Positions 56,668 to 64,000 of a DNA stretch of 64,000 nt are shown one piece after another. This stretch comes from DATHZQ01 sp035458525. GTDB lineage: Bacteria; Actinomycetota; Acidimicrobiia; Spongiisociales; UBA5794. How positions within the stretch are numbered: the first letter of the stretch is position 1; the number at the start of each line of letters is the position of its first letter. The position numbers were made by a program, and so were the translations under genes. The notes beneath the pieces were generated by a model that was given only the letters and a program-made list of their open reading frames with translations, made no database searches and was not told the DNA's origin. The stretch spans positions 38,085-102,084 of the forward strand of contig DATHZQ010000075.1 in assembly GCA_035458525.1 (NCBI GenBank), read 5' to 3'.

Positions 56668-57320
56668 TCCGCGATGTCCCCGAGATCGGCGCCGACCAGG
56701 TCGGGGAGCCTATCCGGCATCGCCCACCGAACGGACGGGCGATCGATGTAGGCACCGGGGATGCCGACGCTCCGCGCCCCGACGATGTCCCAATCATGGG
56801 CGGCAACCATCAGCATGGCGTCGACGTCGACACCGAGCTGTGCGGCCGCTGTCAGGTACACGTCGGGTGCGGGCTTGAAGCGCTGCACCGCGTCGACGGA
56901 CATCGCCAGCTCGATGTGAGGAGCGACGCCTGAGTTGGCCAGCTGGCTCGCAACGGCATCCGCCGAGCCGTTGGTGAGCGTGACGAGACGGAATCCGCCG
57001 TCCCGCAGCCGCTCCAGGGCAGGGATCACATCGGGATGCGGAGGCAACGTCCGCATCCCCGCCACAACCTCGGCGGCCGATTCCCGGCTGAGCTCGACGC
57101 CTCGCTTGTCCGCCAGCGCCACCAACGCATCCGTCCCGATCTCCCCGAACGGCCGGTACGCGCCAACGTGGTTGGCGACCAGAGAGCCGTGCAGCATCCT
57201 GGCGAACCACTCCCCCATCGCATCGGCACTGCCCATCGCCGACTCGAAACCGGGCCGGAGCGCTCGCAGGTCGAGCAACGTCTCGTTGACATCGAAGACG
57301 ATGACGTCGGGGCGCCCCAT
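56652..57320 (-). CDS. haloacid dehalogenase type II (HAD)
   Basis: A 222-residue L-2-haloacid-dehalogenase-type HAD enzyme. The nucleophile Asp is in VIVFDVNETLLDL (Asp10). TLTNGSAD is motif II, the motif III Lys is in RFKPAPDVYLTAA, and VAAHDWDIVGARSVGIPGAYIDRP is the C-terminal signature. It hydrolyses 2-haloalkanoates to 2-hydroxyacids, or may be a related phosphatase. It lies 6 bp downstream of the SDR gene on the same strand. Confidence 0.87.
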   Translation of the reverse strand: MGRPDVIVFDVNETLLDLRALRPGFESAMGSADAMGEWFARMLHGSLVANHVGAYRPFGEIGTDALVALADKRGVELSRESAAEVVAGMRTLPPHPDVIPALERLRDGGFRLVTLTNGSADAVASQLANSGVAPHIELAMSVDAVQRFKPAPDVYLTAAAQLGVDVDAMLMVAAHDWDIVGARSVGIPGAYIDRPSVRWAMPDRLPDLVGADLGDIADQLLG

Positions 57321-57326
57321 CTCCGG

Positions 57327-58088
57327 CTACTTGGGGCCCATGCGGATGCCGCCATCCATGCGGATGCTCTCGCCATTCATGTAGCCGTGGGTGAGCAGCA
57401 GGTGTGCCAGCTCGGCATACTCGTCCGGAGTGCCCAAGCGCTTCGGGTGCAGCACCTGCTGACCGAGCGAGTCCCGGGCTTCCTCGGGAAGGCCGGCGAG
57501 CAGCGGCGTGTCGATGATGCCCGGGGCGATCGTGTTGACCCGGATCTTGAGCGCCGAGAGATCTCGCGCGACCGGCAGCGTCATGCCGACGATGCCACCC
57601 TTCGACGCTGCGTAGGCCGCCTGGCCGATCTGACCGTCGTAGGCAGCGACCGATGCGGTGTTGACGATGGCGCCACGGTCGCCGTCCTCTGCCACGTCGA
57701 TGTGGGACATCGCCGCCGCCGTGAGGCGTATGCAGTTGAACGTCCCGGTGAGGTTGATCCGGATCACGGTCTCGTAGTGGCCGAGGTCATGGGGGTTTCC
57801 GTCTCGATCCACGGTGCGCGCCGGGGGGCCGATGCCGGCACAGTTCACGAGCGCCCGCAGCGGACCCATCTCCATCGCCGCATCGACGGCCGCTTGCACC
57901 TGCTCGGCGTCGGTGACGTCGGCGTGGATGTACCCGCCGTTCACCTCGGCCGCCATCGCCTCCCCCAAATCGTCGTTCAGGTCGAGGATCAAGACGTGGG
58001 CGCCATCACGCGAGAGACGGCGGGCGGTGGCGGCGCCGAGACCGGAGGCGCCACCGGTGACCATTGCTGAGATTCCTTCGAGTCGCAT
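57327..58088 (-). CDS. SDR, 3-hydroxyacyl-CoA dehydrogenase type-2-like
   Basis: A 253-residue SDR with all catalytic parts. The cofactor loop is VTGGASGLGAATARRL, then LDLNDDLGE, NCAGIGPPAR, INLTGTF, VNTASVAAYDGQIGQAAYAASKGG (Ser, Tyr, Lys) and IAPGIIDTPLLAGL. The insertion VDRDGNPHDLGHYETVIRI matches the type-2 (HSD17B10-like) group. With the enoyl-CoA hydratase and thioesterase upstream it suggests a small beta-oxidation-type module. NAD use is inferred from the Asp after strand 2. Confidence 0.9.
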   Translation of the reverse strand: MRLEGISAMVTGGASGLGAATARRLSRDGAHVLILDLNDDLGEAMAAEVNGGYIHADVTDAEQVQAAVDAAMEMGPLRALVNCAGIGPPARTVDRDGNPHDLGHYETVIRINLTGTFNCIRLTAAAMSHIDVAEDGDRGAIVNTASVAAYDGQIGQAAYAASKGGIVGMTLPVARDLSALKIRVNTIAPGIIDTPLLAGLPEEARDSLGQQVLHPKRLGTPDEYAELAHLLLTHGYMNGESIRMDGGIRMGPK

Positions 58089-58108
58089 GCCGTGACCCTA
58101 CCCGGGGA

Positions 58109-58522
58109 TCAAGTGCCCTCACCCAACAGCATGAACTGGAACATGCCGTGCCCGACCGTCTTCCCCTCGCTGGTGATCGTCGCACGGACCGTTGCCAGCG
58201 TGCGACCCTGCGTCACCACGCGGGCTGCGGCGACGACCGGCACGCCGGACTTTGCGGGCCTCGCATAAGTCATGCTCGAACCGATCGTGGCCCCCCTGGC
58301 GCCGCGGCTGGCCAGGGCGTACGCAGCCGCGGTGTCCGCCACGGAGAAGAGGAGCGCTCCGTGGGCGACCCCGAGCGAGTTGACCAGGGCAGCGGGTGGG
58401 ATCGCCTCGAGCACGACGCGCTGCTCGTCCGCGGCTACCACGGTGATTCCGAAGGTATCGAGGAGGGCTGCGTCCGCTGCGATCACCTCTGCGAGGAGCG
58501 GCGGCAGCTCACCTCGGCTCAT
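58109..58522 (-). CDS. PaaI-type hotdog thioesterase
   Basis: A 137-residue hotdog-fold protein. NSLGVAHGALLFSVADTAAAYAL carries the PaaI signature (G-x-x-H-G-x-x-x-x-x-x-D). GARGATIGSSMTYARPAKSG and VRATITSEGKTVGHGMFQFML complete the fold. The ATG at 58522 overlaps the enoyl-CoA hydratase by 14 bp. It probably hydrolyses a CoA thioester in a salvage role, as PaaI does in phenylacetate degradation. Confidence 0.88.
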   Translation of the reverse strand: MSRGELPPLLAEVIAADAALLDTFGITVVAADEQRVVLEAIPPAALVNSLGVAHGALLFSVADTAAAYALASRGARGATIGSSMTYARPAKSGVPVVAAARVVTQGRTLATVRATITSEGKTVGHGMFQFMLLGEGT

Positions 58523-59306
58523 TGCGCCCCATTCTCTGCAAGTAGGCCGCAGCCGCCGCCCTGCCTTCGGGATCCTGCAGCGCAGCCAGCAGACCATCTG
58601 CGTCGGCCCAGCTGCGGCTCGCCGACACCATTCCGTCAGCGACGGCGTTCGTGTGCCGCTTGGTGGCGAGGAGCGCTTGCTTTGGTTTGGCGGCGAGCGT
58701 CGCCGCGAGCTCCTCGACGGCATCACCAAGCGCCCCGGCCGGCACCACACGGTTCAGGAATCCCAGCTGCATGGCCTCCTCGGCGTCGAAGGTACGGCAA
58801 CTCATCACGAGCTCCTTGGTTGCCGCCGGCCCGATCTCACGAACCAGCCGCGGAATGCCTCCCCACGCCAGCGGGATGCCGAGGTCCACCTCGGGGATGG
58901 AGAAGGCGGTACCGGCCGCGGCGATGCGCAGATCGCAGGCGGCGGCGAGCACGAGGCCACCGCCCACGCAATGTCCATGGATGGCGGCGATCGTCACCGC
59001 CCGCATCGCCTCGATCGCATCCGCCATCAGTCGTCCCAGGTCGGCGGCGTGCCGTGGATCCGAGCTACCGATCGAGCCGGTGGCGAACACCGCAACGTCG
59101 GCGCCGGCGGAGAACACACGCCCCTCGCCACGAACGGTGACAACCTTGAGATCGTCGTGCTGATCGAACCAGCGTGCTGCATCGATCAGCTCTTCGAGCG
59201 TCTCCGCCCCGAGCGGGTTGAGCCGCTTCGGCTGGGCAAGCACGAGCTCGCCGACTGCTCCGGATGCGCTGACGGCGATCGTCGCGAAGGCGGAACTGCT
59301 GCTCAA
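58509..59306 (-). CDS. enoyl-CoA hydratase/isomerase family protein
   Basis: A 265-residue crotonase-fold protein. The oxyanion-hole segments are RVFSAGADVAVFATG and AIHGHCVGGGLVLAAACDLRIA. The usual catalytic Glu pair region is AFSIPEVDLGIPLAWGGIPRLV (first Glu in IPEVDLG, second site Gly or Trp rather than Glu). The start is a TTG at 59306 that overlaps the stop of a 48-codon ORF (TTGA), so translational coupling is likely. The single Glu suggests isomerase or hydrolase activity is possible as well as hydration. Confidence 0.86.
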   Translation of the reverse strand: MSSSSAFATIAVSASGAVGELVLAQPKRLNPLGAETLEELIDAARWFDQHDDLKVVTVRGEGRVFSAGADVAVFATGSIGSSDPRHAADLGRLMADAIEAMRAVTIAAIHGHCVGGGLVLAAACDLRIAAAGTAFSIPEVDLGIPLAWGGIPRLVREIGPAATKELVMSCRTFDAEEAMQLGFLNRVVPAGALGDAVEELAATLAAKPKQALLATKRHTNAVADGMVSASRSWADADGLLAALQDPEGRAAAAAYLQRMGRNEPR

Positions 59307-59449
59307 GGCTCCACCACCCCCGTGTGCGCCGGCATCCGGTCGGTCGTGGTCACGAACGCCACCGCGTCCTCCATGCCATCGAGGCTGCGGCTGCTCGTTC
59401 GATGGACCCGCACGAGCACCCTCGAGAGAGTCCGCATCATCGCCTGCAC
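59303..59449 (-). CDS. 48-aa ORF coupled to the enoyl-CoA hydratase
   Basis: Starts at GTG (59449) with a strong Shine-Dalgarno sequence (GAGGAAGG) and ends in a TTGA overlap with the TTG start of the next gene. The product begins MQAMMRTLSRVLVRVHRTSS and ends THTGVVEP-like (MPAHTGVVEP). It is basic at the N-terminus and shows no known domain. It lies 38 bp after the helicase stop. It may be a leader peptide that enables use of the rare TTG start; a real small protein is also possible. Confidence 0.55.
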   Translation of the reverse strand: MQAMMRTLSRVLVRVHRTSSRSLDGMEDAVAFVTTTDRMPAHTGVVEP

Positions 59450-59487
59450 CGTCGTCCTTCCTCTCGTGCGACGCCGAGCGTAGAGCG

Positions 59488-62256
59488 TCAGCTCACCTCC
59501 CCGGCACCAGCGACGACTCCCAGGATGTCGTCACCGTACGCATCGAGCTTGGCGGGACCGATGCCGCTGATGGCCAGCAGTGCGCGCTCGCTCTCCGGGC
59601 GTTCAACGGCGATGGCGTCGATGGTCTTGTCGTGGAGGACGACGTAGGCGGGGACGCCCAGCCGCCGTGCCGCTTCCCGCCGCCATGCTTTGAGCGCTTC
59701 CACCAACACCGGATCACCGGGCTCGGCTGCCGCACGGCGCGCCACTCGCACGACATCGGCCGGCCCCGCCGAGGTCGTGCCTCCCCCGTCGAGGGTCACC
59801 TCGATGCGCTCGCTCTCGACGAGAGCGACAACACCCTCGAGCCCTCCCCACAACCGGACCCGGTCACCCGGCGCAGGCATCGAGATGAGGCTACGTCGCG
59901 CCGCTTGCGCGGGGTCGGGCGTCACCGGACGCTTCGGGGCGGAGCCGTCGAGCTCGTCGAGAAACGGACTGGGCCGCTCGTCGTCCGCCAGAACCACGGC
60001 TTGGCGGCTCGCCCTCGTCAGCGCGACATGAAACACACGCCGCTCCTCCTCCACGTCTTCGGCGAGATCATGGGGCATCGCCCCTCGATCGACTCCGAAC
60101 ACGACGACGAATGGCCACTCCATGCCCTTGACCCGGTGGACCGACGACAGTGTCACGCCGTCTGGGGAAGGGCGGCGGTCCACACGCTTTCGCAGCCACG
60201 AGACGAACTCGGCTGGATCGGGTTGGAGCCTCGCGGCGCGCTGCATGGCGACGAGGTCGTCGAGATGGGCGGACCGTGCGGCGTTGCCCCTTCCGGAGTC
60301 GAGGGCTTGGGCCGAGCCGCCGAGACCGACCCGATCGACGATGGCACACATCAGGGCCGCCGTGTCGCCTCGCGCTGCGACGCCGGCGACGAGCCGCACG
60401 TCGTCGCAGAAGCCGTCCCATCGGTCAGCCTGCTTGCGGCCGAGCTCGCCACCCAACCCATAGAGCGCGTCGAGGTCCATGGTGCGCCGGGGAAGCAGCG
60501 TGCGCGCCAGCCGGTTGAGCCCGCGGCTCGGACGGCGAATCGCCTCGAGGAGGTCGTTCCTCGGCATGCGTTCCGGCGCCAGCGCCAAGCGCATCCAGGC
60601 GAAGAGCGCGCGCACCGCAGTGCGGTCGAGGGAACCGCCGCCCATCAGGTCGTTCGAATCGATACCCCGTTCCACCAGTGCCGCCTTGACCGGGATGAGC
60701 GAGGCGTTGACTCGGGCCAGCACGGCGATGTCGGCGGTGGTCGCTCCGGCGTCGAGCCAGCCGGCGATTTCGTCGGCGCACGCCGCCGCCAGGTCGCCCG
60801 AGTCGAGCCGGTGGACCGCCAGAGCCTGCTCTTCCGACCCGGATGGGGCGGGCCGGATCGTCTTGTCGATGCGGCGCCGGTTGTAACCAAGCAGATGGGT
60901 TGCTGCGGTGACGATTGCCGGCGGGCACCGGTAGTTCACCTCCAGAGCATGCGACGTAGCGCCCGGGAAGTACTGATCGAAATCGATGAGAAAGCCGGGA
61001 TCCGCACCGTCGTAGCCATAGATCACCTGGTCGTCGTCGCCGACGCCGAACACCGAGAGCTGCGGGGAGGCCACGAGCCGGATCAGGAGGAGATACGCCG
61101 GCGTGAGGTCCTGAAACTCGTCGACGAGCAGGTGGCGGCAACGCCTCTGCCATCGTGCACGCAAGTCCGGGTTGCGGAGCAACGCTTCGATCGCACCGTA
61201 GACCTGCTCGCCGTGATCGACCGAGCCCGCCGCATACATCCGCTCGCGTATCGGCTCGAACGCCCCGGCAAACCCGGAGACGTCGTCGCGGCTCGCCTCG
61301 ACGTCAGCGGGATCGCGGAGGCGGGACCGAACCGTGGACAGTGCCTCCAGATAGGGGCCGAGCGCGTCCGAATCGGGGCGGTGCGGCACCTGGACCAGAC
61401 CCTCGACGATGCCGCGGACACCGCGCTCGTCGAGCAGTTGGAGGTCGGGGCGGGTCTCACGCAGGATCTCCCAGCCGAAGGAGTGGATCGTCCTGGCAAG
61501 GGATCGATCGACGCCGAGCCGCTCGCGGAGCTCAGCTGCGGCGCGCTCGTTGTAGGCGAGGGCCACGGTCTGCCGCGGATCGACCTCCTCGTCGCCAAGC
61601 ACGTGCTGGAGCCGCGCCGTCAGCGTGCGTGTCTTCCCGGAGCCCGCCGGGGCGATGATGCGGGCCGGGCCCCGGCGGTGCGCCACCGCGGCGTACTGGT
61701 CGGGTGCCAGGCCGTTGCGCTCGGGGCGACGCGGCGGTGGGAGCGGCGTCGCCTGACCGAGGTCGACCGAATCGCCATGGATCACCGAATGGCCCATCTC
61801 CGGCACGGGGGCACGCGGCCCGCCGTCGATCCAGGCAGGCGATCCGTCGGGAAGCACCACATCTGCCGGACCGCCGGGCACGGCCCCGATCCGCTGCGCT
61901 TTCACCGACCACCACCACTTCGGCCCACCGAGGCGTGCGTCGTAGTTGTTGCTGAACGCCAGAAATCGAAGTCGCTCGAGCGGGAACAGCTGCTGGCGGG
62001 ACCAGCTCCAGACGGGACGTTCGTACGACTCGCCGGCCGCCGCCGCATCCTCGGCAACGAGCCACCACAAGACCACGGGCGTGCGACCGGCCCACGCCAC
62101 GTGGAGCTCGTCGACGAGCGCCTCGAGCCGCACGGTGTTCTCGAGGGTGTCGGCGTCGAGGGTGAGCTGTGCAACCCCGGCCCAGGCATCGGGCACGACC
62201 GCACCCGATCCGACAACGAGGCCGCGCCCCAGCTCTGATGGTCCCGGCCACGTCAT
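59488..62256 (-). CDS. UvrD/PcrA-type superfamily 1 helicase with C-terminal HRDC domain
   Basis: A 922-residue SF1A helicase. Residues 1-180 are an extra N-terminal domain with many Trp (VVLWWLVAEDAAAAG, GGPKWWWSVKAQRIG) that is not part of UvrD. Walker A is APAGSGKTRT at 202-211, then HSFGWEIL (Ia/Ib region), LVDEFQDLTPAYL (motif II), GVGDDDQVIYGYDGA (III), EVNYRCPPAI (IV), TLSSVHRVKGMEWPFVVVFG (V) and RVFHVALTRASRQAVV (VI). The end holds an HRDC-like domain (LKAWRREAARRLGVPAYVVLHDKTI, LLAISGIGPAKL). This order is close to actinobacterial UvrD2. DNA repair or replication role. Confidence 0.9.
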   Translation of the reverse strand: MTWPGPSELGRGLVVGSGAVVPDAWAGVAQLTLDADTLENTVRLEALVDELHVAWAGRTPVVLWWLVAEDAAAAGESYERPVWSWSRQQLFPLERLRFLAFSNNYDARLGGPKWWWSVKAQRIGAVPGGPADVVLPDGSPAWIDGGPRAPVPEMGHSVIHGDSVDLGQATPLPPPRRPERNGLAPDQYAAVAHRRGPARIIAPAGSGKTRTLTARLQHVLGDEEVDPRQTVALAYNERAAAELRERLGVDRSLARTIHSFGWEILRETRPDLQLLDERGVRGIVEGLVQVPHRPDSDALGPYLEALSTVRSRLRDPADVEASRDDVSGFAGAFEPIRERMYAAGSVDHGEQVYGAIEALLRNPDLRARWQRRCRHLLVDEFQDLTPAYLLLIRLVASPQLSVFGVGDDDQVIYGYDGADPGFLIDFDQYFPGATSHALEVNYRCPPAIVTAATHLLGYNRRRIDKTIRPAPSGSEEQALAVHRLDSGDLAAACADEIAGWLDAGATTADIAVLARVNASLIPVKAALVERGIDSNDLMGGGSLDRTAVRALFAWMRLALAPERMPRNDLLEAIRRPSRGLNRLARTLLPRRTMDLDALYGLGGELGRKQADRWDGFCDDVRLVAGVAARGDTAALMCAIVDRVGLGGSAQALDSGRGNAARSAHLDDLVAMQRAARLQPDPAEFVSWLRKRVDRRPSPDGVTLSSVHRVKGMEWPFVVVFGVDRGAMPHDLAEDVEEERRVFHVALTRASRQAVVLADDERPSPFLDELDGSAPKRPVTPDPAQAARRSLISMPAPGDRVRLWGGLEGVVALVESERIEVTLDGGGTTSAGPADVVRVARRAAAEPGDPVLVEALKAWRREAARRLGVPAYVVLHDKTIDAIAVERPESERALLAISGIGPAKLDAYGDDILGVVAGAGEVS

Positions 62257-62379
62257 GCTCTAGAGGGTAGAACCCGTCTGTGACGGGTTCTACGCGGATC
62301 CGGCCCGGCAAACGTGGTGCGGGCAATCGACCGGGATGACGACCGCCGCCGCTTTCGCAGCTGCCTCTACCATCCGCGC

Positions 62380-63222
62380 ATGCGATTCGCGGTCAACATC
62401 CCCAACTTCGGGCCCTACGCCGACCCCGCAGCCGTTGCCGGCCTCGCTGGTGAGGCCGAGGCTGCCGGCTGGGACGGCTTCTTCGTCTGGGACCACATCG
62501 CCATCGCCCCCGGCATGCCGGTCGGCGACCCGTTCGTGATCCTGGCTGCGATTGCGATGCGCACCGAACGGGTGACGATCGGCACGATGGTGACACCGAT
62601 TCCACGGCGACGCCCCTGGGTGCTGGCCCGCCAGTGCACCAGCCTCGACCAACTCAGCGGAGGCCGATTCGTGCTCGGCGTCGGGATCGGATTCCCTCCA
62701 GGCCCGGAATTCGAGCTGTTCGGCGAGCCGAGCGACGCACCGGAGCGTGCGGCCATGCTCGACGAGGGGCTGGACATCCTCGAGCTGATGTGGTCCGGAG
62801 AGCAGGGCAGCTACGCCGGGAATCACTACACGATCGACGACTGGACCTTCGCACCACGGCCCGTGCAGCGGCAGCAGCGCATTCCGATCTGGGTGGCCGG
62901 AACGTGGCCCAACCGCGGCCCGTTTCGAAGAGCCGCTCGTTTCGATGGCGTCTTCCCGCTGGGATCGACCGACGGAACCCCCGACCTCATTTCGGATGAC
63001 GAGCTCCTCCGTTCACTCGAATTCGTCGAGCGGGAGCGCGGCTCCCTCGATGGCTACGCGGTGGCGGCCCTGTTCATCCCGACGGGCGACGCGGCCGCCG
63101 ATGTTGAGCGGGCCGCAGAGCTCGCCGGCGTCGGGGTGACGTGGGCCCATGTCGGGCCACCGCCGCAAGGTGAGTCGATCGACGAAACGCGGCGTTGGGT
63201 CAACTTCGGCCCGCCGCAGTAG
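62380..63222 (+). CDS. luciferase-like (LLM) flavin/F420-dependent oxidoreductase
   Basis: A 280-residue LLM-family protein. MRFAVNIPNFGPYADPAAVAGLAGEAEAAGWDGFFVWDHI starts the barrel. RVTIGTMVTPIPRRRPWVLARQCTSLDQLSGGRFVLGVGIGFPPG is the typical middle block, with QQRIPIWVAGTWPNRGPFRRAARFDGVFPL near the end. F420 use is inferred. The gene is divergent from the helicase, with 123 bp between. No adjacent partner in the same direction. Confidence 0.87.
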   Translation: MRFAVNIPNFGPYADPAAVAGLAGEAEAAGWDGFFVWDHIAIAPGMPVGDPFVILAAIAMRTERVTIGTMVTPIPRRRPWVLARQCTSLDQLSGGRFVLGVGIGFPPGPEFELFGEPSDAPERAAMLDEGLDILELMWSGEQGSYAGNHYTIDDWTFAPRPVQRQQRIPIWVAGTWPNRGPFRRAARFDGVFPLGSTDGTPDLISDDELLRSLEFVERERGSLDGYAVAALFIPTGDAAADVERAAELAGVGVTWAHVGPPPQGESIDETRRWVNFGPPQ

Positions 63223-63240
63223 ACCTGGCGCACGGGTCGG

Positions 63241-63822
63241 TCAGTCGTCGCGCCCGAAGGTTGCGACGAGGCCTCGGATGAACTCTGTCTGCTCGGCGTC
63301 GCTCAACCGGGCGTCGGGGTGCACGAGCAGGTAGTCGAACAGCGGCATCTCGCCTTCCTCGACGGTCTCTGCCGACTCTCCGGCTTCGTCTTGCGGCCGG
63401 TCCCACTCGGAGTAGTTGAGCGCCGCACGACCTTCGTCCACGTGCCGTTGAGCGACCCAGGAGATGGGAGCAACGCTCGTGTACCACGGCCATACTGTCT
63501 CGTTGCTGTGACAGTCGAAGCACGTGCGCCTGGCGAACTCGCGCGTGGCGGCTGAATCCCAGTCGGGCTCGGCAGTCACCGGCGGATTGCCGTGGTTGCG
63601 GCCATAGGGGACGAGCTGAGCCACGACGAGCACAACGGCAGCGGAGGCCAGCACCGCCGCGGCGCCGGTGAGCCTCGTGGACCGGCGCAGGAGTGCCCAC
63701 AACCCCCACGAACCCCCGATCAAGAGCGCCCCAACCGCGCCCCATATCGCACCGAACACGAGGCCGCCGACAAGCACCGCGGCGATTCCAACGGGCCACC
63801 ACATCCAACGGCGAAGATTCAC
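63241..63822 (-). CDS. membrane-anchored haem-binding protein (CxxCH)
   Basis: A 193-residue protein. Two to three N-terminal membrane helices (WWPVGIAAVLVGGLVFGAIWGAVGALLIGG, AAVLASAAVVLVVAQLVP) come before a single CFDCH motif at Cys101-Cys104-His105. SNETVWPWYTSVAPISWVAQRHVDEGRAALNYSEW follows, which is the haem-binding-domain (PF14376-like) signature. The C-terminal part (PLFDYLLVHPDARLSDAEQTEFIRGL) is typical of that family. The start is GTG at 63822 with a strong GAGGAGGAG Shine-Dalgarno sequence. A c-type cytochrome facing outside is likely; the electron partner is unknown. Confidence 0.86.
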   Translation of the reverse strand: MNLRRWMWWPVGIAAVLVGGLVFGAIWGAVGALLIGGSWGLWALLRRSTRLTGAAAVLASAAVVLVVAQLVPYGRNHGNPPVTAEPDWDSAATREFARRTCFDCHSNETVWPWYTSVAPISWVAQRHVDEGRAALNYSEWDRPQDEAGESAETVEEGEMPLFDYLLVHPDARLSDAEQTEFIRGLVATFGRDD

Positions 63823-63869
63823 GCTGCTCCTCCTCTCGCTCGAACGGCCACCGGCACGGCGACGATCCC

Positions 63870-64000
63870 TCAGTTGCGCAAGATCGGCCGCCCCTCGTCG
63901 AGCGATGTGCGATACGCGGCGACGGCCCGGTCGGCGAGCGCCTCGGGCGTCTCGCCCGTGGCGGCGCTGCGCTCGTTGAGCCACTCGGCGAGGTCTGAAC
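63870..64000 (-). CDS. probable ribbon-helix-helix-type small protein, C-terminal part
   Basis: The last 42 codons of a minus-strand gene that continues beyond the window: SDLAEWLNERSAATGETPEALADRAVAAYR, then TSLDEGRPILRN. The helix pattern (E-W-L-x-x-R-S-A-x-T-G-x-T-P-x-x-L-A-D-R-A) is typical of ribbon-helix-helix antitoxins or DNA-binding proteins. The stop is 47 bp before the start of the haem-binding protein gene. The family call is tentative. Confidence 0.5.
   Translation of the reverse strand, partial: SDLAEWLNERSAATGETPEALADRAVAAYRTSLDEGRPILRN

Noticed and set aside
59218..62238. 1006-codon open frame on the plus strand opposite the helicase gene
   Set aside because: The translated sequence is a low-complexity Arg/His/Gly-rich shadow with no domain; the minus-strand frame carries all SF1 helicase motifs. 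Long antisense frames are expected at this GC content.

Overview
This is high-GC bacterial DNA, densely packed with genes and full of ATGA, GTGA and TGATG start/stop overlaps. The gene families point to an actinobacterium: two luciferase-like F420/flavin oxidoreductases, a deazaflavin-dependent nitroreductase-family protein, an AfsR/SARP regulator with an NB-ARC ATPase, an LPxTG surface protein, a dynamin-like GTPase pair, a CHAT/ECF-sigma remnant and leaderless promoters. A deep lineage such as Acidimicrobiia would fit, but that is inference. No rRNA, tRNA, CRISPR array, prophage or insertion sequence was seen.

Layout. 0-12 kb: end of a metY-type gene, an alpha/beta hydrolase, CorA, a divergent SDR, a VapBC pair, a large SARP regulator, two small secreted proteins, an aminotransferase/sulfotransferase pair and an LPxTG surface protein with three DUF11-type repeats. 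12-33 kb: an aromatic-degradation island. Its minus-strand operon encodes lower meta-cleavage enzymes (decarboxylase, hydratase, tautomerase, semialdehyde dehydrogenase), with a Rieske ferredoxin and two HAD proteins downstream. Next come fumarylacetoacetase, a DUF4349 lipoprotein, an IclR regulator with an unknown partner, a seven-cupredoxin protein, two catechol 2,3-dioxygenase-type enzymes, a histidine phosphatase, a split PEP-synthase-like pair resembling phenylphosphate synthase, a Rieske oxygenase and a zinc-ribbon protein. 33-40 kb: a YCII protein, a luciferase-like oxidoreductase, a HAD protein, full-length PEP synthase with its PpsR-type regulator, and an SGNH hydrolase. 40-44 kb: two truncated genes meeting at a rearrangement point, then a tightly overlapped operon with ApbE and a haem-type membrane protein. 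44-50 kb: dynamin-like pair, ECF sigma factor with a partner, and a broken CHAT gene. 50-64 kb: acyl-CoA dehydrogenase with a divergent TetR, a purine-catabolism-like pair, a shikimate-kinase-like protein, a minus-strand run (UvrD-type helicase, 48-aa ORF, enoyl-CoA hydratase, thioesterase, SDR, haloacid dehalogenase), another luciferase-like protein, a haem-binding protein and the tail of a probable antitoxin.

Main idea. In the 12-33 kb island a phenolic compound may be phosphorylated by the PEP-synthase-like pair, oxidised as the aryl phosphate by the Rieske oxygenase, dephosphorylated by the histidine phosphatase, cleaved by the extradiol dioxygenases and fed through the meta pathway. Known analogues for parts of this are phenylphosphate synthase of Thauera and the cre 4-cresol system of Corynebacterium. 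Three promoters in the island share a tandem pair of 17-bp palindromes with identical spacing to the -10 box. They are probably bound by the IclR protein encoded in the middle of the island. The nearby PEP synthase/PpsR pair could recycle pyruvate from the pathway to PEP.
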